Part shown: positions 20,803 to 30,326 of the stretch, piece by piece
Numbering within the stretch: position 1 is the first letter of the stretch
How the letters are laid out: every line of letters begins with the position of its first letter
NCBI RefSeq assembly: GCF_009729095.1
Contig: NZ_VTGX01000004.1
Location: 1-64,000 of the forward strand
DNA from: Mycolicibacterium sp. CBMA 247
GTDB lineage: Bacteria > Actinomycetota > Actinomycetes > Mycobacteriales > Mycobacteriaceae
Direction: 5' to 3'
Length of the DNA stretch: 64,000 nt
The notes under the pieces: generated by a model
Database searches by the model: none
Seen by the model: the letters and a program-made list of their open reading frames with translations, nothing else
Told to the model about the DNA's origin: nothing
Program-made: the position numbers and the translations under genes

Positions 20803-22869
20803 TCAGTCGACGTCCATCGAGCCCGGGGTGGTCTTGGAGACCTGCACCAGGAACTCGTAGTTGGTCTTGGTCTTGCGCAGCTGGCTCATCAACAGGTCGA
20901 TGGCCTGGTGTGAATCCAGTCCGGACAGCACCCGGCGCAGCTTGTGCACGACCGCGAACTCGTCCGTGGACAGCAGCAGCTCGTCCTTGCGGGTGCCGGA
21001 CGGGTTGACGTCGACCGCCGGGAACACCCTGCGCTCGGCGATCTTGCGGTCGAGCTTGAGCTCGGCGTTACCGGTGCCCTTGAACTCCTCGAAGATCACG
21101 GTGTCACCGGTGGAGCCGGTCTCGACCATCGCCGTGGCGATGATGGTCAGCGAGCCACCGTGTTCGATGTTGCGCGCCGCGCCGAGGAAACGCTTCGGCG
21201 GGTACAGCGCGGTGGAGTCCACACCACCGGACAGGATGCGGCCCGAGGCCGGGGACGCGTTGTTGTACGCGCGACCCAGACGGGTGATCGAGTCCAGCAA
21301 CACCACGACGTCCTTGCCCTGCTCGACCAGGCGCTTGGCCCGCTCGATCGCCAGCTCGGCGGCCTGGGTGTGGTCTGACGGCGGACGGTCGAAGGTCGAG
21401 GCGATGACCTCGCCCTTCACCGAACGCTGCATGTCGGTGACCTCTTCAGGGCGCTCGTCGACGAGCACCACCATGAGGTGGCATTCCGGGTTGTTCTTGG
21501 TGATCGCGTTGGCGATGTCCTGCATGATCGTGGTCTTGCCGGCCTTGGGCGGCGACACGATCAGGGCACGCTGCCCCTTGCCGATCGGCATGATCAGGTC
21601 GATCACACGGGTGGTCAGCCGCTCGGGGGTGGTCTCCAGGCGCAACCGCTGGTTCGGGTAGAGCGGGGTCAGCTTGGTGAAATCAGGCCGGTTCTTCGCA
21701 TTCTCGACCGGACCGCCATTGACGCTGTCCAGACGCACCAGCGGATTGAACTTCTGCCGCGGGTTGTTACCGCCGCCCTCGCCCTCGCGGGCCACGCGGA
21801 CCGCACCGGTGACCGCGTCACCACGGCGCAGACCGTTCTTCCGCACCATGTTCATCGACACGTAGACGTCGTTCGGTCCGGCCAGGTAACCCGAGGTGCG
21901 AACGAATGCATAGTTGTCCAGGACATCGAGGATGCCGGCGACCGGCTGGACGACGTCGTCCTCACGCAGCTCGGTCTCGTTACCGCCCTCGGCGCCACGC
22001 TCACCGCGGCGGCGGCGGTCACGGTCACGGAACCGGCGGCCGCGTCGGCCCTGACGGCCGTCACCATCGCCCTCGTCATCCCCGTTGGCGGCGGAGCTCC
22101 CGCCCCGGTCCTGCTGATCGGACTGCTCGCGAGCCTGACCCTTGTCCTGCCTCTGGTCGCGGTCCTGCTTCGGCTCGCGGTCCTGCTTCTGCTCGCGCTT
22201 CTCGTCCTGCCTGCTGTCGGCCTTGTTGTCAGCCTTGGGCTCGGCCTTGTTGTCAGCGTCAGACTGCTCGCGCTTGTCGCGGCGTTCCTGCCGCTCGCGC
22301 CTCTCCTGCTTAGCCGGCTTTTCCTGCGGCTCAGCAGCGGGCTCGGCGGCCTTGACGGCCTTGGCGGGCGCACCGGCCTCGGCAGCGGTATCGGCCTTCG
22401 CCTCTACCTTGGCAGCCTCGTTGCCGGCGTCGCCCTTGACGGCGTCGGCGGCCGGAGCACCGGCCTGACGGGTGGAGCCCCGACGCTCACGGCGACGGGT
22501 CGCGGGCTGCTCAGCAGCCTCGGCACCGGTGTCCGGCTGGACGTCGGTGGGGGCCTGCTGAGGGGCCTCGGTGGCACCGTTGGACTCGCCACGATGGGCG
22601 CGAATAGCTGCGATCAACTCACTCTTACGCAAACCGGACGCGCCTTCAACACCGATTTCCTTGGCCAGCGCTCGCAGCTCAGGCAGCACCATGGTCGTCA
22701 GCGACGCGGGCCGGGCGCTCGAAGCGCGCCGCGCGGTGTCCGATCCGGGCGCAGAGGCAGCAGCCGGCGCCGCGGTGTCAGCGGTCGCAGTGCTTTCAGA
22801 TGTCACGGCGTTCGGCAAATCCTCAGCGCCATTGGCGCTGTCAGCCGTGAAGAGGTCCGTATCTGTCAC
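20803..22869 (-). CDS. rho: Transcription termination factor Rho with extended N-terminal insertion
   Basis: Rho is the hexameric RNA helicase that ends transcription. The 688-residue protein is much longer than E. coli Rho (419). Residues about 55-95 are the Rho N-terminal domain (TTMVLPELRALAKEIGVEGASGLRKSELIAAIRAH). Residues about 100-300 are a low-complexity insertion rich in Lys, Arg, Glu, Asp and Gln, with many KQDR/DNKAE-like units. The RNA-binding fold (GILDVLDNYAFVR) follows, and Walker A is PPKAGKTT at 440-447. The GTG start (MTDTDLF) has an AAGGAA site. It is transcribed from its own promoter with a 225-nt leader. Confidence 0.96.
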   Translation of the reverse strand: MTDTDLFTADSANGAEDLPNAVTSESTATADTAAPAAASAPGSDTARRASSARPASLTTMVLPELRALAKEIGVEGASGLRKSELIAAIRAHRGESNGATEAPQQAPTDVQPDTGAEAAEQPATRRRERRGSTRQAGAPAADAVKGDAGNEAAKVEAKADTAAEAGAPAKAVKAAEPAAEPQEKPAKQERRERQERRDKREQSDADNKAEPKADNKADSRQDEKREQKQDREPKQDRDQRQDKGQAREQSDQQDRGGSSAANGDDEGDGDGRQGRRGRRFRDRDRRRRGERGAEGGNETELREDDVVQPVAGILDVLDNYAFVRTSGYLAGPNDVYVSMNMVRKNGLRRGDAVTGAVRVAREGEGGGNNPRQKFNPLVRLDSVNGGPVENAKNRPDFTKLTPLYPNQRLRLETTPERLTTRVIDLIMPIGKGQRALIVSPPKAGKTTIMQDIANAITKNNPECHLMVVLVDERPEEVTDMQRSVKGEVIASTFDRPPSDHTQAAELAIERAKRLVEQGKDVVVLLDSITRLGRAYNNASPASGRILSGGVDSTALYPPKRFLGAARNIEHGGSLTIIATAMVETGSTGDTVIFEEFKGTGNAELKLDRKIAERRVFPAVDVNPSGTRKDELLLSTDEFAVVHKLRRVLSGLDSHQAIDLLMSQLRKTKTNYEFLVQVSKTTPGSMDVD

Positions 22870-23093
22870 GGATTTCCTTTCTTTCCCTCGCTCATCAGGT
22901 CGCGCGAGGGTTCCCCAAAGGTCGATGCGCGTTCAGCTGAACCGCTGAGCGCGTAGCTCACACCGTCGCCTGCGCAACGGCGATCGCCAGGATTCGCCGA
23001 AATACGGCGAACCGTCAGTCCACGAGTAGAACACAAGAAGATTGGGTAGTCGTCCTGGTGTCGACGCAGGCAGAGACGCTGCGAGTGCTGGAC
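22870..23093 (-). other. Long 5' leader of rho
   Basis: About 225 bp lie between the predicted transcription start and the rho start codon, with no credible gene. A 7-bp hairpin (22993-22999 with 23005-23011) is present on both strands. Rho mRNA leaders are known sites of Rho autoregulation in other bacteria; that use here is inference. Confidence 0.5.
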
Positions 23094-23100
23094 GAGAGCG

Positions 23101-23129
23101 AGAATAACTCGCTTTTGTGAAGTAATCAA
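23101..23129 (-). promoter_or_regulatory. Promoter of rho
   Basis: On the minus strand TTGATT (23124-23129) and TATTCT (23101-23106) are 17 bp apart, close to the SigA consensus. It lies about 50 bp after the thrB stop codon, so rho can be transcribed apart from the threonine genes. Confidence 0.65.
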
Positions 23130-23181
23130 GCAACGTCAACGCTGGGCGTGTGGTGTTTGCCGCTCCTTGTGTCACACATCA

Positions 23182-24129
23182 TCAGTTCTTGGCAGCCACA
23201 CCCGACGTCCAGCGGACGCCCGCTCCGACCGACATTTCTCTGACGGTGAACCCCTTGGCAGTGCCGTAATCCACGGCGTCATCAGGTAGTCCTACCTGCG
23301 AACTCAGCCCCAGAACCGTAGGTCCGGCTCCGGATAGCACTGCCGCAATGCCGTAACGCCGGAGGAGTTGCAGATATTCCGCCGAGGCCGGCATCGCCGC
23401 TGCGCGATGTGACTGGTGCAACACGTCCTGAGTGGCGGTCATCAACAGATCCGGGCGCTCGCTCAACGCCACCACCAGCAGTGCCGCGCGGCTGAGGTTG
23501 AATCGGGCGTCGACGTGGCTGACATGCTCGGGCAACACGGCCCGGGTCTCGGCGGTGGACGATCGCTGCTGCGGAACCGCCGGGAACAGTCGGATGTCCG
23601 GATGAACCCGAACCGGCACCGCGCGGTACCGCGGTCGCCCGTCCCCCTCGGTTTCGGTCCAGGACACCACCGCACCGCCCAGCACCGCCGCCGCGGCGTT
23701 GTCCGGGTGCCCCTCGAACTCACTGGCCAGCTGAATCAGCTGCTCTTCGTTCATCGGATCCGAACCGGCTTGTGCCACAAGGCCGTTGACCACGGCGAGG
23801 CCGCCAACGACGGCGGCAGCCGACGACCCGAGACCACGCGAATGCGGAATCTCGTTGCGACAGCGCACGATCAGACCGGCAGCACGATGACCGGTGGCCT
23901 GCAACCCGGCCTCGATCGCCCGCACCACCAGATGCGTCGCGTCGAGCGGAACCTGGTCCGCACCCTCACCCTCGACCTCCAGCGCCAGACCGGATTCGGT
24001 TGTCTCGACGATTATTTCGTCGTACAGACTGAGCGCCAGACCCAGGCTGTCAAAGCCTGGGCCGAGGTTGGCGCTGGAGGCTGCGACGACAGCGGTGGCC
24101 GTGAGCCCGGCGGGCAGGGTGTTGTTCAC
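23182..24129 (-). CDS. thrB: Homoserine kinase
   Basis: The 315-residue GHMP-family kinase phosphorylates homoserine for threonine synthesis. The ATP-binding motif is PHSRGLGSSAAAVVGG; VAASSANLGPGFD near the start and LSGAGPTVLGL near the end are the other GHMP motifs. The GTG start (MNNTLPAGL) at 24129 lies 5 bp after the thrC stop. A longer reading adds about 106 residues that are out of the family and overlap thrC. Confidence 0.95.
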   Translation of the reverse strand: MNNTLPAGLTATAVVAASSANLGPGFDSLGLALSLYDEIIVETTESGLALEVEGEGADQVPLDATHLVVRAIEAGLQATGHRAAGLIVRCRNEIPHSRGLGSSAAAVVGGLAVVNGLVAQAGSDPMNEEQLIQLASEFEGHPDNAAAAVLGGAVVSWTETEGDGRPRYRAVPVRVHPDIRLFPAVPQQRSSTAETRAVLPEHVSHVDARFNLSRAALLVVALSERPDLLMTATQDVLHQSHRAAAMPASAEYLQLLRRYGIAAVLSGAGPTVLGLSSQVGLPDDAVDYGTAKGFTVREMSVGAGVRWTSGVAAKN

Positions 24130-24134
24130 CAGGT

Positions 24135-25238
24135 TCAGACCAGTCCGAGCTTGGCGACCACGGCGACCGGATCGACCGGCACCGCGTTGACGGTGGGCAT
24201 GTCCTTGAGCGCGGTGTCGGGATCTTTGAGGCCGTTTCCGGTGACCGTGCAGACCACCGTCGAGCCACGCTTGACCCAACCGTCCTCGATCGACTTGAGC
24301 AGTCCCGCCACGCTCGCGGCCGACGCGGGCTCGACGAACACCCCTTCGCTGCGGGCGATCAGGTGATACGCGGCGAGGATCTCCTCGTCGGTGGCTGCCA
24401 GGAACCGGCCCTTGGACTGCTCCCGGGCCTCGACCGCGCCCGACCACGACGCCGGCGACCCGATCCGGATGGCGGTGGCGATGGTCTCTGGCTCCTTGAC
24501 GGGCTCGCCCAGCACCAGCGGGGCGGCGCCGGCAGCCTGGGTACCGAGCATGCGCGGCAGCCGGTCCGTCAGACCGTCGCGGTGGTACTCGGTGTAGCCC
24601 TTCCAGTAGGCGGTGATGTTGCCCGCGTTGCCCACCGGCAGCGCGTGCACGTCGGGGGCGGTACCCAGCGCGTCGACGATCTCGAACGCCGCGGTCTTCT
24701 GCCCCTCGATGCGGTACGGGTTGACCGAGTTCACCAGCGCGATGGTCGGGAAATCTGCGGTGATCTTGCGGGCCAGTTCCAGGCAGTCATCGAAATTGCC
24801 GTCGACCTGGATGATCTTGGCGCCGTACATGACGGCCTGCGCCAGCTTGCCCATCGCGATCTTGCCCTGTGGGATCAGCACGGCACAGGTGACGCCGGCC
24901 TTGGCCGCGTAGGCCGCGGCCGAAGCCGAGGTGTTGCCGGTGGAGGCGCACAGCACGGCCTGCTGCCCACGCGCCAGGGACTCGGTGACCGCCACGGTCA
25001 TGCCGCGGTCCTTGAAGGACCCGGTCGGGTTGAGGCCCTCGACCTTGAGATGCACTGTGCAGCCGGTGAGTTCGCTCAGCCGCTTGGCATGGATGAGCGG
25101 TGTGCCGCCCTCGAGCAAGGTGATCGGTGTCCAGTTGTCACCGATCGGCATCCGGTCGCGGTAGGCCTCGATCAACCCCGGCCAGGGCCGGTGCACCGGT
25201 CCTGCGCTGGTCTGTCCTTCTCGCGTGGGGGTGTTCAT
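24135..25238 (-). CDS. thrC: Threonine synthase
   Basis: Threonine synthase converts O-phosphohomoserine to threonine with PLP. The 367-residue protein has the PLP lysine in GSFKDRGM (Lys76) and the phosphate loop VGNAGNITAYW-type region. The ATG at 25238 overlaps the hom stop codon (ATGA). Confidence 0.95.
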   Translation of the reverse strand: MNTPTREGQTSAGPVHRPWPGLIEAYRDRMPIGDNWTPITLLEGGTPLIHAKRLSELTGCTVHLKVEGLNPTGSFKDRGMTVAVTESLARGQQAVLCASTGNTSASAAAYAAKAGVTCAVLIPQGKIAMGKLAQAVMYGAKIIQVDGNFDDCLELARKITADFPTIALVNSVNPYRIEGQKTAAFEIVDALGTAPDVHALPVGNAGNITAYWKGYTEYHRDGLTDRLPRMLGTQAAGAAPLVLGEPVKEPETIATAIRIGSPASWSGAVEAREQSKGRFLAATDEEILAAYHLIARSEGVFVEPASAASVAGLLKSIEDGWVKRGSTVVCTVTGNGLKDPDTALKDMPTVNAVPVDPVAVVAKLGLV

Positions 25239-26554
25239 GCGTTCGTTCCTTCCATACGCAGCACGCTGTTGATGGTCTGCACCACGTCGAGGCCGGCCAG
25301 CGCGTCGACGGTCTCCGAGAGCGCGGCATCGGTGGCCTGGTGGGTGACCACCACGATGCGTGCGCCGCACGGTTGCCCGTCCTCGTCGACCATGCCTTCC
25401 TGGCGCACCTCGGCGATGCTGACCTCACGCTTGGAGAATTCGGCTGCCACAGCTGACAACACGCCGGGCCGATCCGAGACGTTCATGTTCACGTAGTAGC
25501 GGGTGGGGATGAATCCGATCGGGGCGATCGGCAACTTGGCGTACTTGGATTCCCGCGGACCACGACCGCCCTGGACCCGGTTGCGCGCAGCCATCACGAC
25601 GTCTCCCATCACCGCCGACGCGGTCGGTGCTCCCCCGGCACCCTGGCCGTAGAACATCAGCCGGCCGGCCGCCTCGGCCTCGACCACCACGGCGTTGAAG
25701 GCACCGTTGACCGCTGCCAACGGGTGCGACAACGGCACCAGCGCCGGGTAGACGCGGGCTGAAACACGTTGCTTGCCTCCATCACTGGTGAGCCGCTCGC
25801 AGATGGCCAGCAGCTTGATGGTGCAGCCCAGGGCCCGGGCCGACTCGAAGTCGGCCGCGCTCACCTTGGTGATGCCTTCGCGATAGACATCGTCGGCGGT
25901 GACCCTGGTGTGGAAGGCGATCGAGGCCAGGATCGCGGCCTTGGCCGCCGCGTCATAGCCCTCGACATCGGCGGTGGGATCGGCCTCGGCGTAGCCCAGC
26001 GCGCCGGCGTCGGCCAGTGCCGAGTTGTAATCGGCTCCGGTGCTGTCCATCTCGGACAGGATGTAGTTGGTGGTGCCGTTGACGATGCCCGCCACCCGCA
26101 GCACCGAATCACCGGCCAGCGACTGGGTCAGCGGGCGGATCACGGGGATCGCGCCGGCCACCGCGGCCTCGAAATACAGGTCGACGCGGGCCTTTTCGGC
26201 GGCCTGTGCCAGCTCACCGGTGGACTGCGCCATCAACGCCTTGTTGGCGGTGACCACCGACTTGCCCTGTTCGAGCGCGGCCAGGATGGCCTTCCGGGCC
26301 GGCTTCACCGGGCCCATCAACTCCACCACGATGTCGACGTCGTCGCGCGACACCAGCTCGACGATGTCGTCGGTGAGCAGATCCTTGGGCACGCCACGGT
26401 CATCGGAGACCTTGCGCACGCCGATGCCACGCAACTCGAGCGGGGCGCCGATGCGGGCCGCGAGGTCAGGGGCGCTCTCGTTGATGATGCGCACCACTTC
26501 GCTGCCGACGTTGCCCAACCCCAGCACCGCTACGCCGATGGGATTCTGACTCAT
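25235..26554 (-). CDS. hom: Homoserine dehydrogenase
   Basis: The 439-residue enzyme reduces aspartate semialdehyde to homoserine with NAD(P)H. The N-terminal Rossmann motif is VLGLGNVGSEV, the catalytic middle domain has GIVNGTTNYILSEM, and the C-terminus is an ACT regulatory domain (VNMNVSDRPGVLSAVAAEF), consistent with feedback control by threonine. Its start overlaps the lysA stop (ATGA). Confidence 0.96.
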   Translation of the reverse strand: MSQNPIGVAVLGLGNVGSEVVRIINESAPDLAARIGAPLELRGIGVRKVSDDRGVPKDLLTDDIVELVSRDDVDIVVELMGPVKPARKAILAALEQGKSVVTANKALMAQSTGELAQAAEKARVDLYFEAAVAGAIPVIRPLTQSLAGDSVLRVAGIVNGTTNYILSEMDSTGADYNSALADAGALGYAEADPTADVEGYDAAAKAAILASIAFHTRVTADDVYREGITKVSAADFESARALGCTIKLLAICERLTSDGGKQRVSARVYPALVPLSHPLAAVNGAFNAVVVEAEAAGRLMFYGQGAGGAPTASAVMGDVVMAARNRVQGGRGPRESKYAKLPIAPIGFIPTRYYVNMNVSDRPGVLSAVAAEFSKREVSIAEVRQEGMVDEDGQPCGARIVVVTHQATDAALSETVDALAGLDVVQTINSVLRMEGTNA

Positions 26555-27975
26555 TGACCACTCACCTCCAGGCTCAACAGATCGTCGACGGTCTCCCGAC
26601 GGAGCACCAGCCGCGTCTTGCCATCCTTCACGGCCACCACGGCGGGACGGCACAGCAGGTTGTACCGGCTCGACATCGAGTAGCAGTAGGCGCCGGTCGC
26701 GGCCACCCCGAGCAGGTCGCCCGGCCCGATGTCATCGGAGACCCAGGTATCACGCACCACGATGTCGCCGGTCTCGCAGTGCTTTCCGACGATGCGTGCC
26801 AGCGCCGCGGGCGCGTCACTGATCCGGGAGACCAGCCGCGCGTCGTATTCGGCGTCGTACAGCGAGGTACGGATGTTGTCGCTCATCCCACCGTCGACAC
26901 TGACATACCGGCGGTACTTGTCGGCGGCGACGGCCACGTCTTTGACGGTGCCGACCTCGTAGAGCGTGATGGTCCCCGGCCCGGCGATGGCCCGGCCCGG
27001 CTCGACCACCAGCTTCGGGGCCGGTAGTCCCACGGCCGCGGACTCGCTGCGCACGATGGCCAGCAGCTTGTCGGCCAGCTTCTGCATCGGCGGCGGATCA
27101 TCTTGCGGCACATAGGAAATGCCGAGACCGCCGCCGAGGTCGATGATCGAGATCTGAGAGGTCTTGTCCACGCCGAACTCGGCGACCACATCCCGCAGCA
27201 GGCCGATCACCCGGTGCGCGGCCAACTCGAAGCCGGCCACGTCGAAGATCTGACTGCCGATGTGGCTGTGCAGCCCGACCAGGCGCAAGTTATCGGTCTC
27301 GAAGACGCGCCGTACGGCCGCCATTGCCGCGCCGCTGGCCAGCGACATGCCGAACTTCTGGTCCTCGTGGGCGGTGGAGATGAACTCGTGGGTGTGGGCC
27401 TCCACGCCGACGGTCACCCGCACCAGCACATCCTGGACGATGCCCGCCTCACCGGCGATGGCGTCCAGGCGCTCGATCTCGATCATCGAATCCAGCACCA
27501 CGTGGCCGACACCGGCCTTGACCGCGGCAGTCAGCTCAGCGACCGATTTGTTGTTTCCGTGCACGGTGATTCGCTCCGGCGGGAAGCCCGCGTGCAGCGC
27601 GACGGCCAACTCTCCCCCGGTCGCCACGTCGAGCGACAGGCCTTCCTCATTGACCCACCGAGCGATCTCGCTGCACAGGAACGCCTTGGCCGCGTAGTGC
27701 ACGTAATCGCCGCCGCCGAATGCCGCGGCGATATCGCGGCAGCGGGCCCGGAAGTCGTCCTCGTCGATCACGAACAGCGGGGTGCCGTATTCGGCCGCCA
27801 GCTCGGTGACCGTAACCCCGGCGATCGACACCACACCGTCGCCGCCGCGAACCAGGTTGCGCGGCCAGACATTCGGGGCCAGCAGCAGGATCTCGTCAGG
27901 CGACTGCGGCTTGGCGGGTGCGCCCGGGTAGTGGATCTCCTCGGCGTGCCGGGGCCCGGCGGGATGCGCGTTCAC
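26551..27975 (-). CDS. lysA: Diaminopimelate decarboxylase
   Basis: LysA makes lysine from meso-diaminopimelate with PLP. The 474-residue protein has the PLP lysine in HYAAKAFLC (Lys97), HGNNKS, GLHSHIGSQI, and the C-terminal GAYCYSMSSRYN. The GTG at 27975 overlaps the argS stop codon (GTGA); a start about 25 residues later would resemble M. tuberculosis LysA more closely, so the N-terminus is uncertain. It is joined by overlaps to hom, sharing the aspartate pathway. Confidence 0.95.
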   Translation of the reverse strand: MNAHPAGPRHAEEIHYPGAPAKPQSPDEILLLAPNVWPRNLVRGGDGVVSIAGVTVTELAAEYGTPLFVIDEDDFRARCRDIAAAFGGGDYVHYAAKAFLCSEIARWVNEEGLSLDVATGGELAVALHAGFPPERITVHGNNKSVAELTAAVKAGVGHVVLDSMIEIERLDAIAGEAGIVQDVLVRVTVGVEAHTHEFISTAHEDQKFGMSLASGAAMAAVRRVFETDNLRLVGLHSHIGSQIFDVAGFELAAHRVIGLLRDVVAEFGVDKTSQISIIDLGGGLGISYVPQDDPPPMQKLADKLLAIVRSESAAVGLPAPKLVVEPGRAIAGPGTITLYEVGTVKDVAVAADKYRRYVSVDGGMSDNIRTSLYDAEYDARLVSRISDAPAALARIVGKHCETGDIVVRDTWVSDDIGPGDLLGVAATGAYCYSMSSRYNLLCRPAVVAVKDGKTRLVLRRETVDDLLSLEVSGQ

Positions 27976-29624
27976 ATCCGCTCCGGAGCGCTGACACCAA
28001 GGATGGCAAGACCGTTGGCGATCACCTGGCGGGTGGCCGCGCACAGCGCCAGCCGCGCGGCGTTCAAGTCACCGGCCTCTTCGTCGCCCTGCGGCAGCAC
28101 CCGGCAGGCGTCGTAGAACCGGTGGTAGTCACCGGCCAGGTCCTCCAGGTACCGGCAGACCCGGTGCGGTTCGCGCAGCGCGGCAGCGGCTTTGAGCACC
28201 CGGGGGAACTCGCCGAGGTTGCGGATCAGGATGCCCTCTTTGTCGTGCGTCAGCAGATCCAGGTGGGCGGTGTCGGCGGTGACGCCGAGGTCGGCGGCGT
28301 TGCGCGCCAGCGCCGACAGGCGGGCATGCGCGTATTGCACGTAGTAGACCGGGTTTTCGTTGGATGCACTGGACCACAGCGCCAGATCGATGTCGATCGG
28401 GGTGTCCACCGAGGAGCGGATGAGTGAGTACCGCGCGGCGTCGACGCCGATGGCCTCGACCAGATCGTCGAGGGTGATGACGGTGCCGGCCCGCTTGCTC
28501 ATCCGCATCGGCTGGCCGTCCCGGACCAGGTTGACCATCTGGCCGATCAGCACCTCGACCGTGTCCGGGTCGTCCCCCAGCGCTGCGGCGGCGGCCTTGA
28601 GTCGCGCGATGTACCCGTGGTGGTCGGCGCCGAGCATGTAGATACACAGGTCGAATCCGCGCTGGCGCTTGTCCAGGTAGTAGGCCAGGTCACCGGCGAT
28701 GTAGGCCGCGTTACCGTCACTCTTGATGACGACGCGGTCCTTGTCATCGCCGAATTCGGTGGTGCGCAACCAGGTTGCGCCGTCCTTCTCGTAGATGTTG
28801 CCGGTCTCGCGCAGCTTGGCGATGGCCTGATCCACGCGGCCGGAGGTGTGCATCGAGTCTTCGTGGGTGTACACGTCGAAGTCGGTGCCGAACTCGTGCA
28901 GCGATTCCTTGATGTGGGTGAACATCAGGTCCACGCCGATTTCACGGAAGGCTTCCTGCTGCTCATCGGCGGGCAGGCTCATCGCATCGGGCCGCTTGGC
29001 CAACACGGCCGCAGCGATGTCGTTGATGTAGGCCCCGGCGTAGCCGTCCTCCGGGGCCGGCTCCCCCTTGGCCGCGGCGACCAACGAGCGGGCGAACCGG
29101 TCGATCTGGCCGCCGTGATCGTTGAAGTAGTACTCCCGGGTGACTTCGGCGCCCTGGGTGGACAGCAACCGGCCCAGCGCGTCGCCCACCGCAGCCCAGC
29201 GGGTGCCGCCGATGTGAATGGGCCCGGTCGGGTTGGCCGAGACGAACTCCAGGTTGACCTTCTCGCCGCCCAGCTCGGCGGAGTTGCCGTAGCCGGCGCC
29301 CGCGTCGAGCACGTTGGTGACGATGACGCCCTGCGCGGAGGCCTCGATACGCAGATTGACGAAACCGGGTCCGGCGACCTCGGCTTCGGCGATGCCGTCG
29401 GCCGCGACCAGGGCGGTGGCCAGCCAGCCGGCCAGCTCGCGCGGATTGACACCGACCTTCTTGGCGAGCTGCAGCGCGAGGTTCGTCGCGTAGTCGCCGT
29501 GCTCAAGGTTGCGCGGGCGCTCGACTGTGACGGTGTCGGGCAGCGCGGCGGGGTCCAGGTCGCGTTCGGTCAGCACTGCGGCGGCAGTAGCCTTGAGCAG
29601 CTCGGCGAGGTCGGCGGGGGTCAC
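27972..29624 (-). CDS. argS: Arginyl-tRNA synthetase
   Basis: The 550-residue class I synthetase charges tRNA-Arg. The HIGH-like motif is PTGPIHIGG, the KMSK-like motif is MRMSKRAGT, and the C-terminal anticodon-binding helix bundle ends ILGVSAPERM. It heads the lysA-hom-thrC-thrB cluster by a 4-bp overlap. A tRNA-Arg gene lies 105 bp away on the other strand. Confidence 0.97.
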   Translation of the reverse strand: MTPADLAELLKATAAAVLTERDLDPAALPDTVTVERPRNLEHGDYATNLALQLAKKVGVNPRELAGWLATALVAADGIAEAEVAGPGFVNLRIEASAQGVIVTNVLDAGAGYGNSAELGGEKVNLEFVSANPTGPIHIGGTRWAAVGDALGRLLSTQGAEVTREYYFNDHGGQIDRFARSLVAAAKGEPAPEDGYAGAYINDIAAAVLAKRPDAMSLPADEQQEAFREIGVDLMFTHIKESLHEFGTDFDVYTHEDSMHTSGRVDQAIAKLRETGNIYEKDGATWLRTTEFGDDKDRVVIKSDGNAAYIAGDLAYYLDKRQRGFDLCIYMLGADHHGYIARLKAAAAALGDDPDTVEVLIGQMVNLVRDGQPMRMSKRAGTVITLDDLVEAIGVDAARYSLIRSSVDTPIDIDLALWSSASNENPVYYVQYAHARLSALARNAADLGVTADTAHLDLLTHDKEGILIRNLGEFPRVLKAAAALREPHRVCRYLEDLAGDYHRFYDACRVLPQGDEEAGDLNAARLALCAATRQVIANGLAILGVSAPERM

Positions 29625-29729
29625 GAGGGTCCATCCTATGGTCTGGGGTGGCCGCGCCCCGAATCCGTATTAGCCGCGGCATGCGCTACGCTATGCAAGC
29701 CCAATCGGCGCAGCTGGTCTCCAGCCCGC

Positions 29730-29802
29730 GCCCCCGTAGCTCAGGGGATAGAGCGTCTGCCTCCGGAGCAGAAGGCCGCAGGTTCGAATCCTGCCGGGGG
29801 CA
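29730..29802 (+). tRNA. tRNA-Arg (anticodon CCG)
   Basis: A 73-nt cloverleaf is complete: acceptor GCCCCCG with CGGGGGC, D-arm GCTC/GAGC, anticodon stem TCTGC/GCAGA with loop CTCCGGA, and T-arm GCAGG TTCGAAT CCTGC. The anticodon CCG reads CGG. The discriminator base is A. No CCA is encoded. It stands next to argS. Confidence 0.96.
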
Positions 29803-29846
29803 CTCTCCAAAATCCGGGTCTACCTGCGCGAACAGCTGTGACTGCG

Positions 29847-30250
29847 CTATTGACCACCCTTCGCCCAGGCCCATGCGGTCAGCCGCCACTCGGCACCGAC
29901 GTTGCGCAGCGCGACCGTGAAGACTGCGCCGGTCTGCCTGACCTGCTGCCCCTTGAGGTCGAACGTCATTGTCGCCGGAACAACGACATATCCGTACGCG
30001 CCAGTGACGTCGACATGCCGTGGCTCATCGAGCGTGATGCGGTAACCCGACGCACCGAGATGCTCCCCCTCGGCGAGTACGTCGCGCCACCAATCTTGAG
30101 TTGCCGTCGCCCCTGCCACACATGTGGTGACATTCCGTCGAGAATCTGCATCGGATCAGCGCACACCGCCGCCATCGCGTCGACATCACCCTTGTTGAAG
30201 GCGTCGACATATCGGTGGACCGCCACCATCGGATCATTCGACTCGGTCAT
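29847..30250 (-). pseudogene. SnoaL-like (NTF2-fold) protein gene, frameshifted
   Basis: The N-terminal half (MTESNDPMVAVHRYVDAFNKGD... to HVWQG) and the C-terminal half (ATATQDWWRDVLAEGEHLGA... to WAWAKGGQ) of one NTF2-like protein are in different reading frames. They would join without loss if a fifth G were added to a run of four (plus-strand CCCC at 30110-30113). The joined product would be about 133 residues, of normal length for a SnoaL-like polyketide cyclase-type fold. The cause is either a real one-base deletion or a homopolymer error. It is divergent from the acyl-CoA dehydrogenase operon. Confidence 0.75.
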
Positions 30251-30326
30251 CGCGACGCCCCTCGCTCCGGTAGCTGTTCAGCAACGAGACAACGGTACGC
30301 GCGACCCGGGGGTGACAACTCGTCAA

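Noticed and set aside
21478..22956. Long open frame antisense to rho, rich in Leu and Ala
   Set aside because: It mirrors the GC-rich codon pattern and charged repeats of rho and has no domain resemblance; rho is well supported on the other strand.
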